61,361 nucleotides of DNA from Dehalococcoidia bacterium. Its GTDB lineage: Bacteria; Chloroflexota; Dehalococcoidia; UBA2979. Numbering within the stretch: the first letter of the stretch is position 1; each line of letters starts with the position of its first letter. Below are positions 1 through 7,698 of this stretch, piece by piece. The position numbers were made by a program, and so were the translations under genes. Below the pieces are notes generated by a model. It was not told the origin of the DNA. It was given only the letters and a program-made list of their open reading frames with translations, and did not search any database. The DNA lies in NCBI GenBank assembly GCA_029941115.1, contig JAPYRK010000011.1, positions 1-61,361 on the forward strand, given 5' to 3'.

Positions 1-55
1 GCGTCGTCAGATACTGTGTCGTCAGATACTGTGTCGTCAGATACTGCGTCGTCAG
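1..55 (-). repeat. 15-bp tandem repeat in the rpsF C-terminal tail
   Basis: Units at 1-15, 16-30, 31-45 and a partial one at 46-55; on the plus strand the unit reads g(c/t)gtcgtcagatact. Units differ only at the second base. The unit length is a multiple of three, so the frame is kept and each unit adds five residues, mostly Asp. Such arrays can vary in copy number by slippage. The window begins inside the array. Confidence 0.95.
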
Positions 56-404
56 TTCGGGGCGTATAAGCCACTCTCTCACGCATACCCTGAGCAATCG
101 ATTGGGGAGCCTTCTCATATGCCACGATGCCCTTCACTATCAGGTGTCTGATGACGGATTCCTGAAGGTGTAGCCATCTCTCAATCAGCGCAATAGTTTG
201 ACCAGAAACATCTATCGTGTAGTGGACATAGGTGCCTTCCATGACTTTCTGAATTGGATAGGCCAAACGCATGCGGCCCCAAACATCCTTGGACAATACC
301 GCACCGTGCGAGTCGATTTCACTTTCAACTCGGTCGACTAGAGCAGATACTTCATCAGTCGAAAGACTTGGATGAAAAATACAGGTGAGTTCATAACTAG
401 GCAT
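1..404 (-). CDS. rpsF: 30S ribosomal protein bS6, 3' end cut by window edge
   Basis: Protein of the small-subunit platform; S6 binds S18 and 16S rRNA. The reading frame starts at an ATG (402-404) behind GGAGGT and encodes MPSYELTCIFHPSLS..., with the S6 signatures WGRMRLAYPIQK and a C-terminal VIRHLIVKG. It is about 134 codons to the edge and still open. After the normal S6 end the protein continues into a repeated acidic pentapeptide, (A/T)VSDD, encoded by a 15-bp tandem repeat at 1-55. The true C-terminus lies outside the window. rpsF is usually followed by ssb and rpsR; those would lie to the left. The fold assignment is firm; the length of the repeat tail is unknown. Confidence 0.93.
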   Translation of the reverse strand, partial: MPSYELTCIFHPSLSTDEVSALVDRVESEIDSHGAVLSKDVWGRMRLAYPIQKVMEGTYVHYTIDVSGQTIALIERWLHLQESVIRHLIVKGIVAYEKAPQSIAQGMRERVAYTPRTDDAVSDDTVSDDTVSDD

Positions 405-500
405 ATTACCTCCGCCCATCATGGCCTGAGGAGATAAACTTTTTTGGCTTATCCCGATCAGCGGTTTTTAGTTCTAAATTTAATTTACCCTAACTTGTGC

Positions 501-1718
501 CTATCCTCTAGGTAGTCCGAGGCCTCTCGTAGCAATAATATTTCGCTGAATCTCACTGGTACCCGCCGCTATCGTTGCACTTACACTCGATACGTACGAT
601 TTCGTGAATGAAGCTTTCAACACAGATCGGTCATCAGACTCATCCCATAAATTGCTATAAAGACCAAATGCCTTAACTCCAGTGTTTGCCAGCCGTTGGC
701 TCAACTCAGAATTAAATAATTTGGAAGTAGATGCCTCATAGTTTGGAATGAGACCGCGCCCCTGCATCGATACAATTCGAAATGAAAAGTTAAACATAAC
801 TTCACTCTCAATAAATCGATCTGCAACTTCCTGCTTTATATTAGGAAACTCGTTCAGACGAGATCTACTCGCTCCTTCACCCTGCGAGTATTCAATCAAT
901 CGCCCAATTGATCGACGTGCAATGACTGCTCCCGTTATGTTTGATCTCTCAAAGTCCAGAAGGGTTGCGCCAACATACCATCCTCGATTTTCTTCACCAA
1001 CTCGATTTTCGACGGGAACTTTAACATCCTCAAAGAATGTCTCATTAAACACATGTCCCCAGCCCATATCAATTAGCGGTCTTACTGAAAGTCCAGGGGT
1101 TTTACCATCCATTAATAGGAATGAAATGCCTCGGTGCTTTGGTGCATCCGGATCTGTCCGAGCAAGCGCAAAAAACCAATCAGCATTGTGGGCACCAGAC
1201 GTCCATATCTTTTGACCATTTAGCGTGTACTCGTCTCCATCGCGAACAGCTCTTGTTTGAAGAGACGCTAGATCCGAACCAGATCCGGGTTCAGAGTAAC
1301 CTTGAGCCCATATAACCTCTCCATTAAGAATCCTGGGGAGATGCTCTTTCTTTTGATCTTCCGTGCCATGAACAATTAATGTTGGACCTAACATTGCGAC
1401 GCCAGAACCACCAATACTTGGTGCACCAGCATCTGTCATCTCCATATTGAAAATAAACTGCTCAATCGTAGTTAGCCCTGCGCCGCCATACTCCTTTGGC
1501 CATTGGGGAGCGACCCAGCCTCTTTCACCCAAGGCATTAGCCCAACTCTTTGCTGGGCCGGATGCATTGCCGTCCTCTGACTTTCTATCCTCGACCCAAG
1601 AGGCCTCCGACGGAAATCCATCTCCATCTCGCTGATAACGATCTGGAAGATTACTTACAAGAAAATTTTGAACATCCGAGCGAAACGCTGACTGCTCTGG
1701 ACTATCGTTCCAATCCAT
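501..1718 (-). CDS. acyl-CoA dehydrogenase (FadE-like)
   Basis: FAD-dependent alpha,beta-dehydrogenation of an acyl-CoA, passing electrons to ETF; cytosolic. The 405-aa protein has the family N-terminal helical domain, the flavin/substrate segment GYSEPGSGSDLASLQT, the middle beta-domain with LNGQKIWTSGAH, and the C-terminal GTSEIQRNIIATRGLGLPR motif. In this last motif the residue at the MCAD-type catalytic Glu position is Ala (AAGTSEIQ); many FadE-like subfamilies place the base elsewhere, so this does not by itself mean inactivity. It begins at an ATG and lies 100 bp downstream of glpK on the same strand. Substrate chain length cannot be read from sequence. It could equally act in steroid side-chain or branched-chain acyl-CoA breakdown. 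Confidence 0.92.
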   Translation of the reverse strand: MDWNDSPEQSAFRSDVQNFLVSNLPDRYQRDGDGFPSEASWVEDRKSEDGNASGPAKSWANALGERGWVAPQWPKEYGGAGLTTIEQFIFNMEMTDAGAPSIGGSGVAMLGPTLIVHGTEDQKKEHLPRILNGEVIWAQGYSEPGSGSDLASLQTRAVRDGDEYTLNGQKIWTSGAHNADWFFALARTDPDAPKHRGISFLLMDGKTPGLSVRPLIDMGWGHVFNETFFEDVKVPVENRVGEENRGWYVGATLLDFERSNITGAVIARRSIGRLIEYSQGEGASRSRLNEFPNIKQEVADRFIESEVMFNFSFRIVSMQGRGLIPNYEASTSKLFNSELSQRLANTGVKAFGLYSNLWDESDDRSVLKASFTKSYVSSVSATIAAGTSEIQRNIIATRGLGLPRG

Positions 1719-1818
1719 CGTGCTTACTCCTTGGTTTATATATTCTTAATCAATAATGGGACATCAGTGTAGCTTACCCAGATATCGTGCGCCACGTTCT
1801 GGTAAAAATTAGAGCCAC

Positions 1819-3318
1819 CTAACCCAACAGCTCACTTCCATAGACCTGTGTAGATTTCACTGCTCGATGCCATCTGTCTCGAGACCTGAGTCGCTCGTCC
1901 TCTGTCCACTTAGGCAAAAAATGGTCCGCCTCCTCGGCACTTATTGGCCATCTGTCGATCAAGTTCGACTCAAGTGCTGCCAAAGCAGCGACTCCTCGCG
2001 CTGTGTTCTCCAAAACTGCTGATCGTAAAACTGGCAAATTAAGAATATTGGCCTGCTGCTGCATCAACCAATCGTTTGCCGCGACTCCTCCATCTACATT
2101 TAGTTGGTTGACTGAAAAATTCGCTTTATCAAAAGCGTCAATGACGTCTGCCGATTGATGAGCAATAGATTCCAATGTGGCACGAATGAGATGCGATCCA
2201 TCAGTAGCTCGTGTAAGTCCAAAAATAGCACCTCGTGCACCTTCGTCCCAGTAGGGTGAACCAAGTCCCGTAAACGCAGGTACCACCACCACTCCTCCAC
2301 TGTCCTCCAAATTCAAAGATATTTGGTCTGTTACCTCGACTGAATTGATGAGCTTCAATCCGTCCCGTAGCCACTGAACAGCTGCTCCAGCCATAAAAAC
2401 AGATCCTTCTATCACATAGTTTCGTGTCTCATGCGAATTACGAGCTGCAACCGAGGTAAGGATTCCGTCAATATTGTCGGGCGCCTTATCTCCGGCAAAT
2501 GCCAAAACGAAACATCCTGTCCCGTAAGTGCTTTTCACCTGCCCTATCGAGTTACAGCCATGACCAAAAAGAGAAGCTTGTTGATCTCCAGCAACGGCTT
2601 TTATCGGTATTTCCTCACCAAATATCTCCTTTTGTGTTACGCCAAAATCATTTCCGGACGTTTTAACCTCGGGCAGAGCGATATCCGGAATATTTAACAC
2701 ACTCATTAGTTTCTTATCCCATTCGCCACTGTGAATATTCCAAATCATGGTTCGCGAGGCATTGGTCTCATCTGTCACGTGTTTGGTGCCATCTGTAAGA
2801 GACCATATGATCCAAGAATCAACTGTCCCCAAAAGCAACTCTCCGTTTTCTGCCCGGCTCTGTCCGTTCGTCACGTGATCTAAAATAAAGCGCCACTTCG
2901 GCGCTGAAAAATAGGAATCGATAGTAAGGCCAGTCCTCGAACGAACAGCTGAATTTAAATCAGAGTCTCTAAGTGCTTGGCAAATCTCTGTTGTTTGCCG
3001 CGATTGCCAGACGATAGCTGGATAGACCGGGCGGCCTGTAGATTTTTCCCAAACAAGCGCAGTCTCACGTTGATTCGCAATTGCTATCGATGCAATATCT
3101 TTTCCACTTAATCCTTGATTTTTTATTAGCCTTTGAGCAACACCGATCAATCCATCCAGCAACTCGACAGGATCATGCTCCACCCAGCCATCGTTGGGAT
3201 AAGATTGGCTAACCTCAACCTGTTCGATTCCCAGTATTTGTAGATTAGTATCAAATAAAATAGCTCTTGAGGATGTTGTCCCTTGATCCAGAGCTAGAAT
3301 AAATCGCTGGTCTGACAT
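1819..3318 (-). CDS. glpK: glycerol kinase
   Basis: ATP + glycerol to sn-glycerol-3-phosphate; a FGGY-family kinase of 499 aa, the usual length. Seen: N-terminal ATPase motif LALDQGTTSSRAILFD, the glycerol-binding stretch GWVEHDP, GDQQASLFGHGC, STYGTGCF, and the FGGY C-terminal signature region GLGSPYWDEGARGAIFGLTR followed by LNVDGGVAANDWLMQ. It sits 39 bp downstream of an MFS transporter and upstream of an acyl-CoA dehydrogenase, all on the minus strand. This suggests a small lipid/glycerol utilisation cluster, though no glpF or glpD is present here. Start at ATG, consistent with the family N-terminus. Confidence 0.97.
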   Translation of the reverse strand: MSDQRFILALDQGTTSSRAILFDTNLQILGIEQVEVSQSYPNDGWVEHDPVELLDGLIGVAQRLIKNQGLSGKDIASIAIANQRETALVWEKSTGRPVYPAIVWQSRQTTEICQALRDSDLNSAVRSRTGLTIDSYFSAPKWRFILDHVTNGQSRAENGELLLGTVDSWIIWSLTDGTKHVTDETNASRTMIWNIHSGEWDKKLMSVLNIPDIALPEVKTSGNDFGVTQKEIFGEEIPIKAVAGDQQASLFGHGCNSIGQVKSTYGTGCFVLAFAGDKAPDNIDGILTSVAARNSHETRNYVIEGSVFMAGAAVQWLRDGLKLINSVEVTDQISLNLEDSGGVVVVPAFTGLGSPYWDEGARGAIFGLTRATDGSHLIRATLESIAHQSADVIDAFDKANFSVNQLNVDGGVAANDWLMQQQANILNLPVLRSAVLENTARGVAALAALESNLIDRWPISAEEADHFLPKWTEDERLRSRDRWHRAVKSTQVYGSELLG

Positions 3319-3357
3319 ACTGAGTACTGTAACTGATTGACCTCAATCACTCAGAGG

Positions 3358-4665
3358 CTAATCCTGCTTATCTATTATCGTCTGGCGAGGATCACCGAAC
3401 GTATATTGCCTGTTGGTCAGACCGATTAGAATAATAAGTCCAGTCATAATTATGCCTAATACTCCAAACAAGCCGGCGGCGGTGATCAGGTCAGCGACCT
3501 TTCCCATCGGGGCCGCACTCAAAGAAAGAAACGCCATGCTAAACATAAAAAGGCTCATCACGCGCCCTCTATATTCGGGTGCAGCAGTATCCATCAACAT
3601 GGCCTGATTAATCCCCATAAAAGCGGTCATCGCAGCTCCAGACACAAATATTGGAAGAATTACTCCAAAAAATCCAAACGGAGCTCCAATCCAAATACTG
3701 CCAATGCTAACTGCACCGATAATCCCAGCGATCCACTGAATTAGCGTTTTTCTAGGTGACTGAGTCAAGCGGGCGACAAAAACAGATCCTAAAAGGCCAC
3801 CAACGCCACCGATAGCAACGAGAATTCCTGCATATACCTGCCAATTTGAAACATTTAGCTCGCTCTCCACGAATCCAGGAAATTGTGTCTGGATAGGCAT
3901 GCCCATCACGGCGATTATCATCATCATCAAAACCAGTCGACGTATCTGTGGATTCGAAGAGACGTATCGTAATCCATCACGTATCGAACTAGATAAATTC
4001 ATGGACGGAGTGTCAGTCGTAGACGGCTTATCATCACGTCCAATCCCAATGGGAACACTTAAAACCGTCAGAACAGAAATCAAATAACAGATTCCCGATC
4101 CAAAATAACCCCACTCAAAACCAACAAACCCAGCTGTTAATCCGCCAAGTGCCGGCCCAATAGCTCGCATAGCCGTCATAGGCATCATCGAGAATGCGAC
4201 AGCACTCAATCTTTGCTCAGGTGGCACCGTGTCAATCATTAGTGGTGTTCTTGCCGGCATCCCGACGGCCACAAAGCTGCCTTGAAAGATACCTATAGCG
4301 AAGAGAAGCCAAAAGCTAATTAAATCAAACATGACCAAAAAGCCCACGAAAGTTGCGACCAACATCGAAGCAACCTGCGAAAGTATAATTAAGTTCCGTT
4401 TCTCAAAGCGATCTGCGAGAGCACCACCCAACAAAGAAAACAATCCCATCGGTATACCAAAAGAAAGCACTAGTATGGCTGTCATTCCAAAACTACCAGT
4501 TAAATCCCAGGCCAACATGCCCCTTATGATCTGTTGAGCATTCATGCCTAGCATGGAGACCGCTGACGAAATCCACAGCAGCTTGTAATTTCTATATTGA
4601 AAAACCTGAGCGGCCACACGAAGAGATGGACGGGGATTTTGATTCTGCGAGCCAAGACTTCCCAT
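3358..4665 (-). CDS. MFS transporter, MFS_3/EntS-like
   Basis: Polytopic inner-membrane transporter of the major facilitator superfamily, with about 12 hydrophobic segments. The loop motif GGALADRFEKRNLI after helix 2 is the classic MFS G-x-x-x-D-R motif. Overall pattern resembles the MFS_3 group, which includes enterobactin- and drug-exporter-like proteins; substrate unknown. I place the start at the ATG at 4663-4665 (435 aa). A TTG 51 bp upstream (4716) is in frame but would add a charged, non-conserved stretch. Neither start has a convincing Shine-Dalgarno sequence. It is divergent from the cytochrome bc operon, with a 27-bp palindrome between them. Possibly cotranscribed with glpK. Confidence 0.88.
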   Translation of the reverse strand: MGSLGSQNQNPRPSLRVAAQVFQYRNYKLLWISSAVSMLGMNAQQIIRGMLAWDLTGSFGMTAILVLSFGIPMGLFSLLGGALADRFEKRNLIILSQVASMLVATFVGFLVMFDLISFWLLFAIGIFQGSFVAVGMPARTPLMIDTVPPEQRLSAVAFSMMPMTAMRAIGPALGGLTAGFVGFEWGYFGSGICYLISVLTVLSVPIGIGRDDKPSTTDTPSMNLSSSIRDGLRYVSSNPQIRRLVLMMMIIAVMGMPIQTQFPGFVESELNVSNWQVYAGILVAIGGVGGLLGSVFVARLTQSPRKTLIQWIAGIIGAVSIGSIWIGAPFGFFGVILPIFVSGAAMTAFMGINQAMLMDTAAPEYRGRVMSLFMFSMAFLSLSAAPMGKVADLITAAGLFGVLGIIMTGLIILIGLTNRQYTFGDPRQTIIDKQD

Positions 4666-4825
4666 ATGCGCCAATCTGTAATTTAGAATCAACTCCCATT
4701 GTTGCTTCAACTTCAACCAGGGTTAAGAGTTTCAAAATTCTAATCAGCTTAGCGTAATTCTTGTTTAAAAAATTAAGAGTGTCTTAGGGAGGTAGTGCAG
4801 ATACACGAAAAATGACTTAATCTAA

Positions 4826-4876
4826 GGTCCTGTCAGTGGAAGTAATGACGGACCGTTGAGCTAAGGTCAACGGTCC
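4826..4876. promoter_or_regulatory. overlapping inverted repeats upstream of the bc operon
   Basis: A perfect 10-bp inverted repeat, GGACCGTTGA (4850-4859) and TCAACGGTCC (4867-4876), separated by 7 bp. Its left arm also begins a second, competing pairing: GGTCC-T-GTCA (4826-4835) with TGAC-GGACC (4846-4854). The octamer CTAAGGTC occurs at 4822-4829 and 4861-4868. The palindrome ends 12 bp before a good -35 box, so on the plus strand it more likely acts as a DNA operator than as an RNA hairpin. On the minus strand it lies ahead of the MFS gene and could be in its leader. No T-run follows, so it is not a typical terminator. Confidence 0.6.
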
Positions 4877-4888
4877 CATTAGATTTCT

Positions 4889-4917
4889 TCGACATGTCTT
4901 TAAAATTAGATTGTAAT
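4889..4917 (+). promoter_or_regulatory. predicted sigma-70 promoter of the bc operon
   Basis: TCGACA at 4889-4894 (5 of 6 to TTGACA), a 17-bp spacer, and TGTAAT at 4912-4917 (5 of 6 to TATAAT). Start of transcription would be near 4924, leaving a short leader before the ATG at 4938. Predicted from sequence only. Confidence 0.6.
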
Positions 4918-4937
4918 GAGATGCTTTGGAGGTACGA

Positions 4938-5039
4938 ATGCTAGGTGAAGGTGAAGGTCTAGAGTTATTAGGCGTATTTTTCACTTTTATAATTGGCCTA
5001 GGTATCATGGTGGCATTTGGTCGCTGGTGGGAGTCTTAA
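4938..5039 (+). CDS. 33-aa single-helix membrane peptide, candidate small subunit of the bc complex
   Basis: Too short for most gene finders. ATG at 4938, with GGAGGT at 4928-4933 four bases ahead, the best ribosome binding site in this region. The peptide starts MLGEGEGLELLG, then has one hydrophobic helix (VFFTFIIGLGIMVAF), and ends GRWWES. It is the first gene of the respiratory operon, 65 bp ahead of cytochrome b6. The shape, an acidic short N-terminus, one helix and an Arg/Trp-rich end, recalls the single-helix subunits PetG, PetL, PetM and PetN of the cytochrome b6f complex. I cannot show homology to any of them; a structural role in the complex is inferred from position and topology. 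Confidence 0.7.
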   Translation: MLGEGEGLELLGVFFTFIIGLGIMVAFGRWWES

Positions 5040-5104
5040 GAAAACTTGTCGTAAGACTTGCTTAAATAGAATGAGAATTTTTTTGAAAAGGATTGGTGAG
5101 TGAA

Positions 5105-5860
5105 ATGGCTTCAAACGAGCGGCCGCAGAGAGGAACTCTCGGGGATAGGCTTTATGACGCTGCGTTTCAAAATCGATTATGGCGGTCAATATTCCGATCA
5201 GGTTACCCAAACACACCTAGAAATCAAATGCTGGCAGTTGCAACGAATGTTTTTTTGCATCTTCACCCGACCCGTATTCACAGAACACACGTTAAGATTA
5301 CGCATACTTTTTGCTTAGGTGGATTATCCTTCTTTCTGTTTCTGGGACTCACTATTACCGGCGTTTTACTCATGTTCTATTACGTTCCGTCCATCGAGCG
5401 AGCTTATCAAGACATACTCGCACTAGAAACGGATGTGCGATTCGGTCAGTTGATGCGCAATATGCACAGGTGGATGGCCCACGGAATGGTACTGACGGTC
5501 ATTATGCATATGATGCGAGTCTTTTATACGGGCGCTTATAAACCGCCACGAGAGTTCAATTGGGTAATTGGTGTTGTACTCTTGGTCCTGACTCTTCTCC
5601 TATCGTTTACGGGTTACCTTTTGCCTTGGGATCAATTAGCTCTCTGGGCCATAACTGTGGGTACAAACATGGTCGGATCTGCGCCCATTCTGGGTGAGCC
5701 GAATAGGTTTGTACTGGTGGGTGGTTATCAAGTAGGTCAAGCTGCCCTTATTCGTTTCTATACTCTTCATGTGATCGGACTGCCACTTATCGCCGCGGTC
5801 TTTATGATGGTTCATTTCTGGCGAATCCGCCGTGATGGTGGACTTGCGAGACCCCTGTAG
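5105..5860 (+). CDS. cytochrome b6-type subunit (N-terminal half of cytochrome b)
   Basis: Membrane subunit holding hemes b of a quinol:acceptor oxidoreductase. 251 aa from the ATG at 5105 (GGTGAG lies 4 nt ahead; TTG 5093 and GTG 5096 are in-frame alternatives). Four helices with heme ligands H121/H135 and H222/H237. The second pair is separated by 14 residues, as in cytochrome b6 rather than 13 as in mitochondrial-type b. A cysteine at residue 70 (THTFCLGGLS) aligns with Cys35 of cytochrome b6 (FYCLGG), which binds heme c_n covalently. PWDQLALWA and the end RIRRDGG also match the b6/menaquinol-type family. The next gene, 32 bp on, supplies the C-terminal half, so cytochrome b is split. Confidence 0.95.
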   Translation: MASNERPQRGTLGDRLYDAAFQNRLWRSIFRSGYPNTPRNQMLAVATNVFLHLHPTRIHRTHVKITHTFCLGGLSFFLFLGLTITGVLLMFYYVPSIERAYQDILALETDVRFGQLMRNMHRWMAHGMVLTVIMHMMRVFYTGAYKPPREFNWVIGVVLLVLTLLLSFTGYLLPWDQLALWAITVGTNMVGSAPILGEPNRFVLVGGYQVGQAALIRFYTLHVIGLPLIAAVFMMVHFWRIRRDGGLARPL

Positions 5861-5892
5861 GAAGTAACAAAAAGGCAAAAGGGACTTACACT

Positions 5893-6957
5893 ATGACTAC
5901 AGTCACTCCTGAAAATTCGTTGGAACCTATATCAAAGGCTGTTCGCGGACGTAAAAGCAGGGCCCGAGAAGAGGAACTGCTGGTCTGGCCCGATCTTGTC
6001 TTTATAGAATTTATCTGTGCGGTACTATTCACCGTGCTAATACTCATCCTTTCTGTTCTGGTCGACGCAGTGCTTCTAGATAGAGCGAATCCTGCGATCA
6101 CACCAAATCCATCAAAGGCTCCCTGGTATTTCTTAAATCTCCAAGAACTACTACTGCACATGCATCCGGCACTTGCTGGCGTAATTGTCCCTACTGTTGC
6201 GCTTGTTGCACTCGGAGCTATTCCTTATTTCGATTCATCAAGTGAAGGACAAGGGGAGTGGTTGTCAACTCCGCGAGCTTGGCTAAATCTCTGGGTTGGT
6301 GCACTTGTTGGATTCTTCGGTACGCTGCTCCTAATTTTGTATGACGCATCTAAGCACGTGAAAATTTTTGAGATGATAGCTAATGGAACACTGAGCCCCA
6401 GAGCTCCGTCCACCCCATCCGCTGAGCAATACGCTGCGGCTTTAGAAGCACGTGGAGATGCTGTTCCATCTGGGCTTCAGGAAATCATAAATGGAGCTAA
6501 TCCCGTTCTGTCGGCAACGGATACAGTGCCCTCAGAATTTTACTCACAGTCGATTTGGAACGGAGCAAGCGGCTACACTGCCTGGCCCGAATCACTAGAA
6601 TTCCTAACAACTATGAGAGGAATTCAAAACAATATTCCTTGGCCAGAATGGTCCAAAAGTATCCCATTAGGTAACTTGCTAAGAACCGACCTGTTTGGCT
6701 TTCCCCGCATTGAACTGAACATTGATATAGCTGCGCTAATTGTGGAGCAAATAATTCCCGTCACAGCAATGATTGGACTGCCGGTTCTTTTGGCCGCAGT
6801 TGCCTCTAAGACTGGAATAGCACAGACAAAGCGCGATCATATGATTATGCAATTTTCTGGGTTCATTGCCGTCTATGTAATATTGACGGTAGTAGGCACT
6901 TACTTCAGGGGTATAGGCCTTGAGCTGGAGCCCTACACGATTTTCTCACACGGATAA
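5893..6957 (+). CDS. cytochrome b C-terminal subunit (subunit IV/QcrC-like) with a large soluble insertion
   Basis: Second half of the split cytochrome b. Residues 33-62 are helix E. The quinol-oxidation loop reads APWYFLNLQELL (76-87) in place of the canonical PEWY, as in several menaquinol-type complexes. Helices F and G follow at about 93-112 and 131-150. A predicted soluble stretch of roughly 125 residues (about 151-275) then precedes two more helices (281-303 and 318-337) and the end GTYFRGIGLELEP. At 354 aa it is about twice the length of plant or cyanobacterial subunit IV (about 160 aa). Start ATG at 5893 with AAAAGGGA upstream. The insertion has no recognisable domain. Part of the bc operon between cytochrome b6 and the Rieske protein. 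Confidence 0.92.
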   Translation: MTTVTPENSLEPISKAVRGRKSRAREEELLVWPDLVFIEFICAVLFTVLILILSVLVDAVLLDRANPAITPNPSKAPWYFLNLQELLLHMHPALAGVIVPTVALVALGAIPYFDSSSEGQGEWLSTPRAWLNLWVGALVGFFGTLLLILYDASKHVKIFEMIANGTLSPRAPSTPSAEQYAAALEARGDAVPSGLQEIINGANPVLSATDTVPSEFYSQSIWNGASGYTAWPESLEFLTTMRGIQNNIPWPEWSKSIPLGNLLRTDLFGFPRIELNIDIAALIVEQIIPVTAMIGLPVLLAAVASKTGIAQTKRDHMIMQFSGFIAVYVILTVVGTYFRGIGLELEPYTIFSHG

Positions 6958-6977
6958 ACAGATAAGGAACATGATTA

Positions 6978-7646
6978 ATGTCTAGTGAGTCTACGCAACA
7001 ATCACCGAGTGACGCATGGCGAGCAGCCATTGCTTCTCGCAAAACTCAACTGGCTGACACGGATGGTATTCCTGCAGCCCCAGTTACTCCAATCGATTAT
7101 GACGTTTCGCGAAGACAATTCATCAGAGCCTCGTTCTGGAGTGGACTTGGTGTAACTCTCTTAGGATCCGTCGGACTTCTATTAGACTTCTTATACCCAA
7201 GGAACGTAAAGGGTTTCGGCGGTCCGGTACCTGCCGGCAAAGTCACTGACTATAAACCTGGAGCCGCACCTAAGGCCAACTCAGAAGGCCAATTTTGGAT
7301 TGCCAACCTAGACGAGAATGAATCCCGGCCCGGCGGTTCGGGAGGTGGACAAGGTTTAATCGCATTGTGGCGAAAATGTCCTCACCTAGGCTGCACCGTT
7401 CCTTGGAAGGAAAATCAGGGTTCTGTGCCATTCCCAGGAGATCCAGGATGGTTTATATGCCCGTGCCATGGGTCGACATACACAAAAGCAGGAGTTCGCG
7501 TATATGGCCCAGCGCCAAGATCGATGGATACCATGCAAATCGATATTGATGAAGCCGGAAACATTACTGTCCAAACAGGAGCCGTGGAAAAAGGCGGTCC
7601 GGATAACCCAGAGCGAGCAGTTAATCACCCCTTACTGCCGAGTTAG
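6978..7646 (+). CDS. Rieske iron-sulfur protein
   Basis: Carries the 2Fe-2S cluster that takes electrons from quinol at the Qo site and delivers them to cytochrome c. 222 aa. Cluster ligands C134 and H136 (CPHLGC) and C161 and H164 (CPCH), with C139 and C163 forming the conserved disulfide. A single membrane anchor (about residues 50-73) follows the twin arginines at 45-46 (SRRQFIRAS), so export is probably through the Tat system with the anchor retained. The cluster-binding fold has a Gly/Ser-rich loop (RPGGSGGGQG) before the first motif. A gap of 20 bp separates it from the b subunit and 52 bp from the cytochrome c gene. Confidence 0.97.
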   Translation: MSSESTQQSPSDAWRAAIASRKTQLADTDGIPAAPVTPIDYDVSRRQFIRASFWSGLGVTLLGSVGLLLDFLYPRNVKGFGGPVPAGKVTDYKPGAAPKANSEGQFWIANLDENESRPGGSGGGQGLIALWRKCPHLGCTVPWKENQGSVPFPGDPGWFICPCHGSTYTKAGVRVYGPAPRSMDTMQIDIDEAGNITVQTGAVEKGGPDNPERAVNHPLLPS

Positions 7647-7698
7647 TTACGCAAGAAAAATCTTAGCCACGAGTGAATAAGGAAAAGAAGGCTCAGGG

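Noticed and set aside
1-55. Short direct repeats resembling the start of a CRISPR array
   Set aside because: Units are contiguous without spacers, 15 bp long and in frame with rpsF; they are coding tandem repeats.
748-1215. 155-aa plus-strand frame antisense to the acyl-CoA dehydrogenase
   Set aside because: No family features; the opposite strand encodes a full dehydrogenase.
501-1718. Acyl-CoA dehydrogenase as inactive because the MCAD-type Glu is Ala
   Set aside because: Many FadE-type subfamilies place the catalytic base elsewhere, so this change alone is not evidence of loss.
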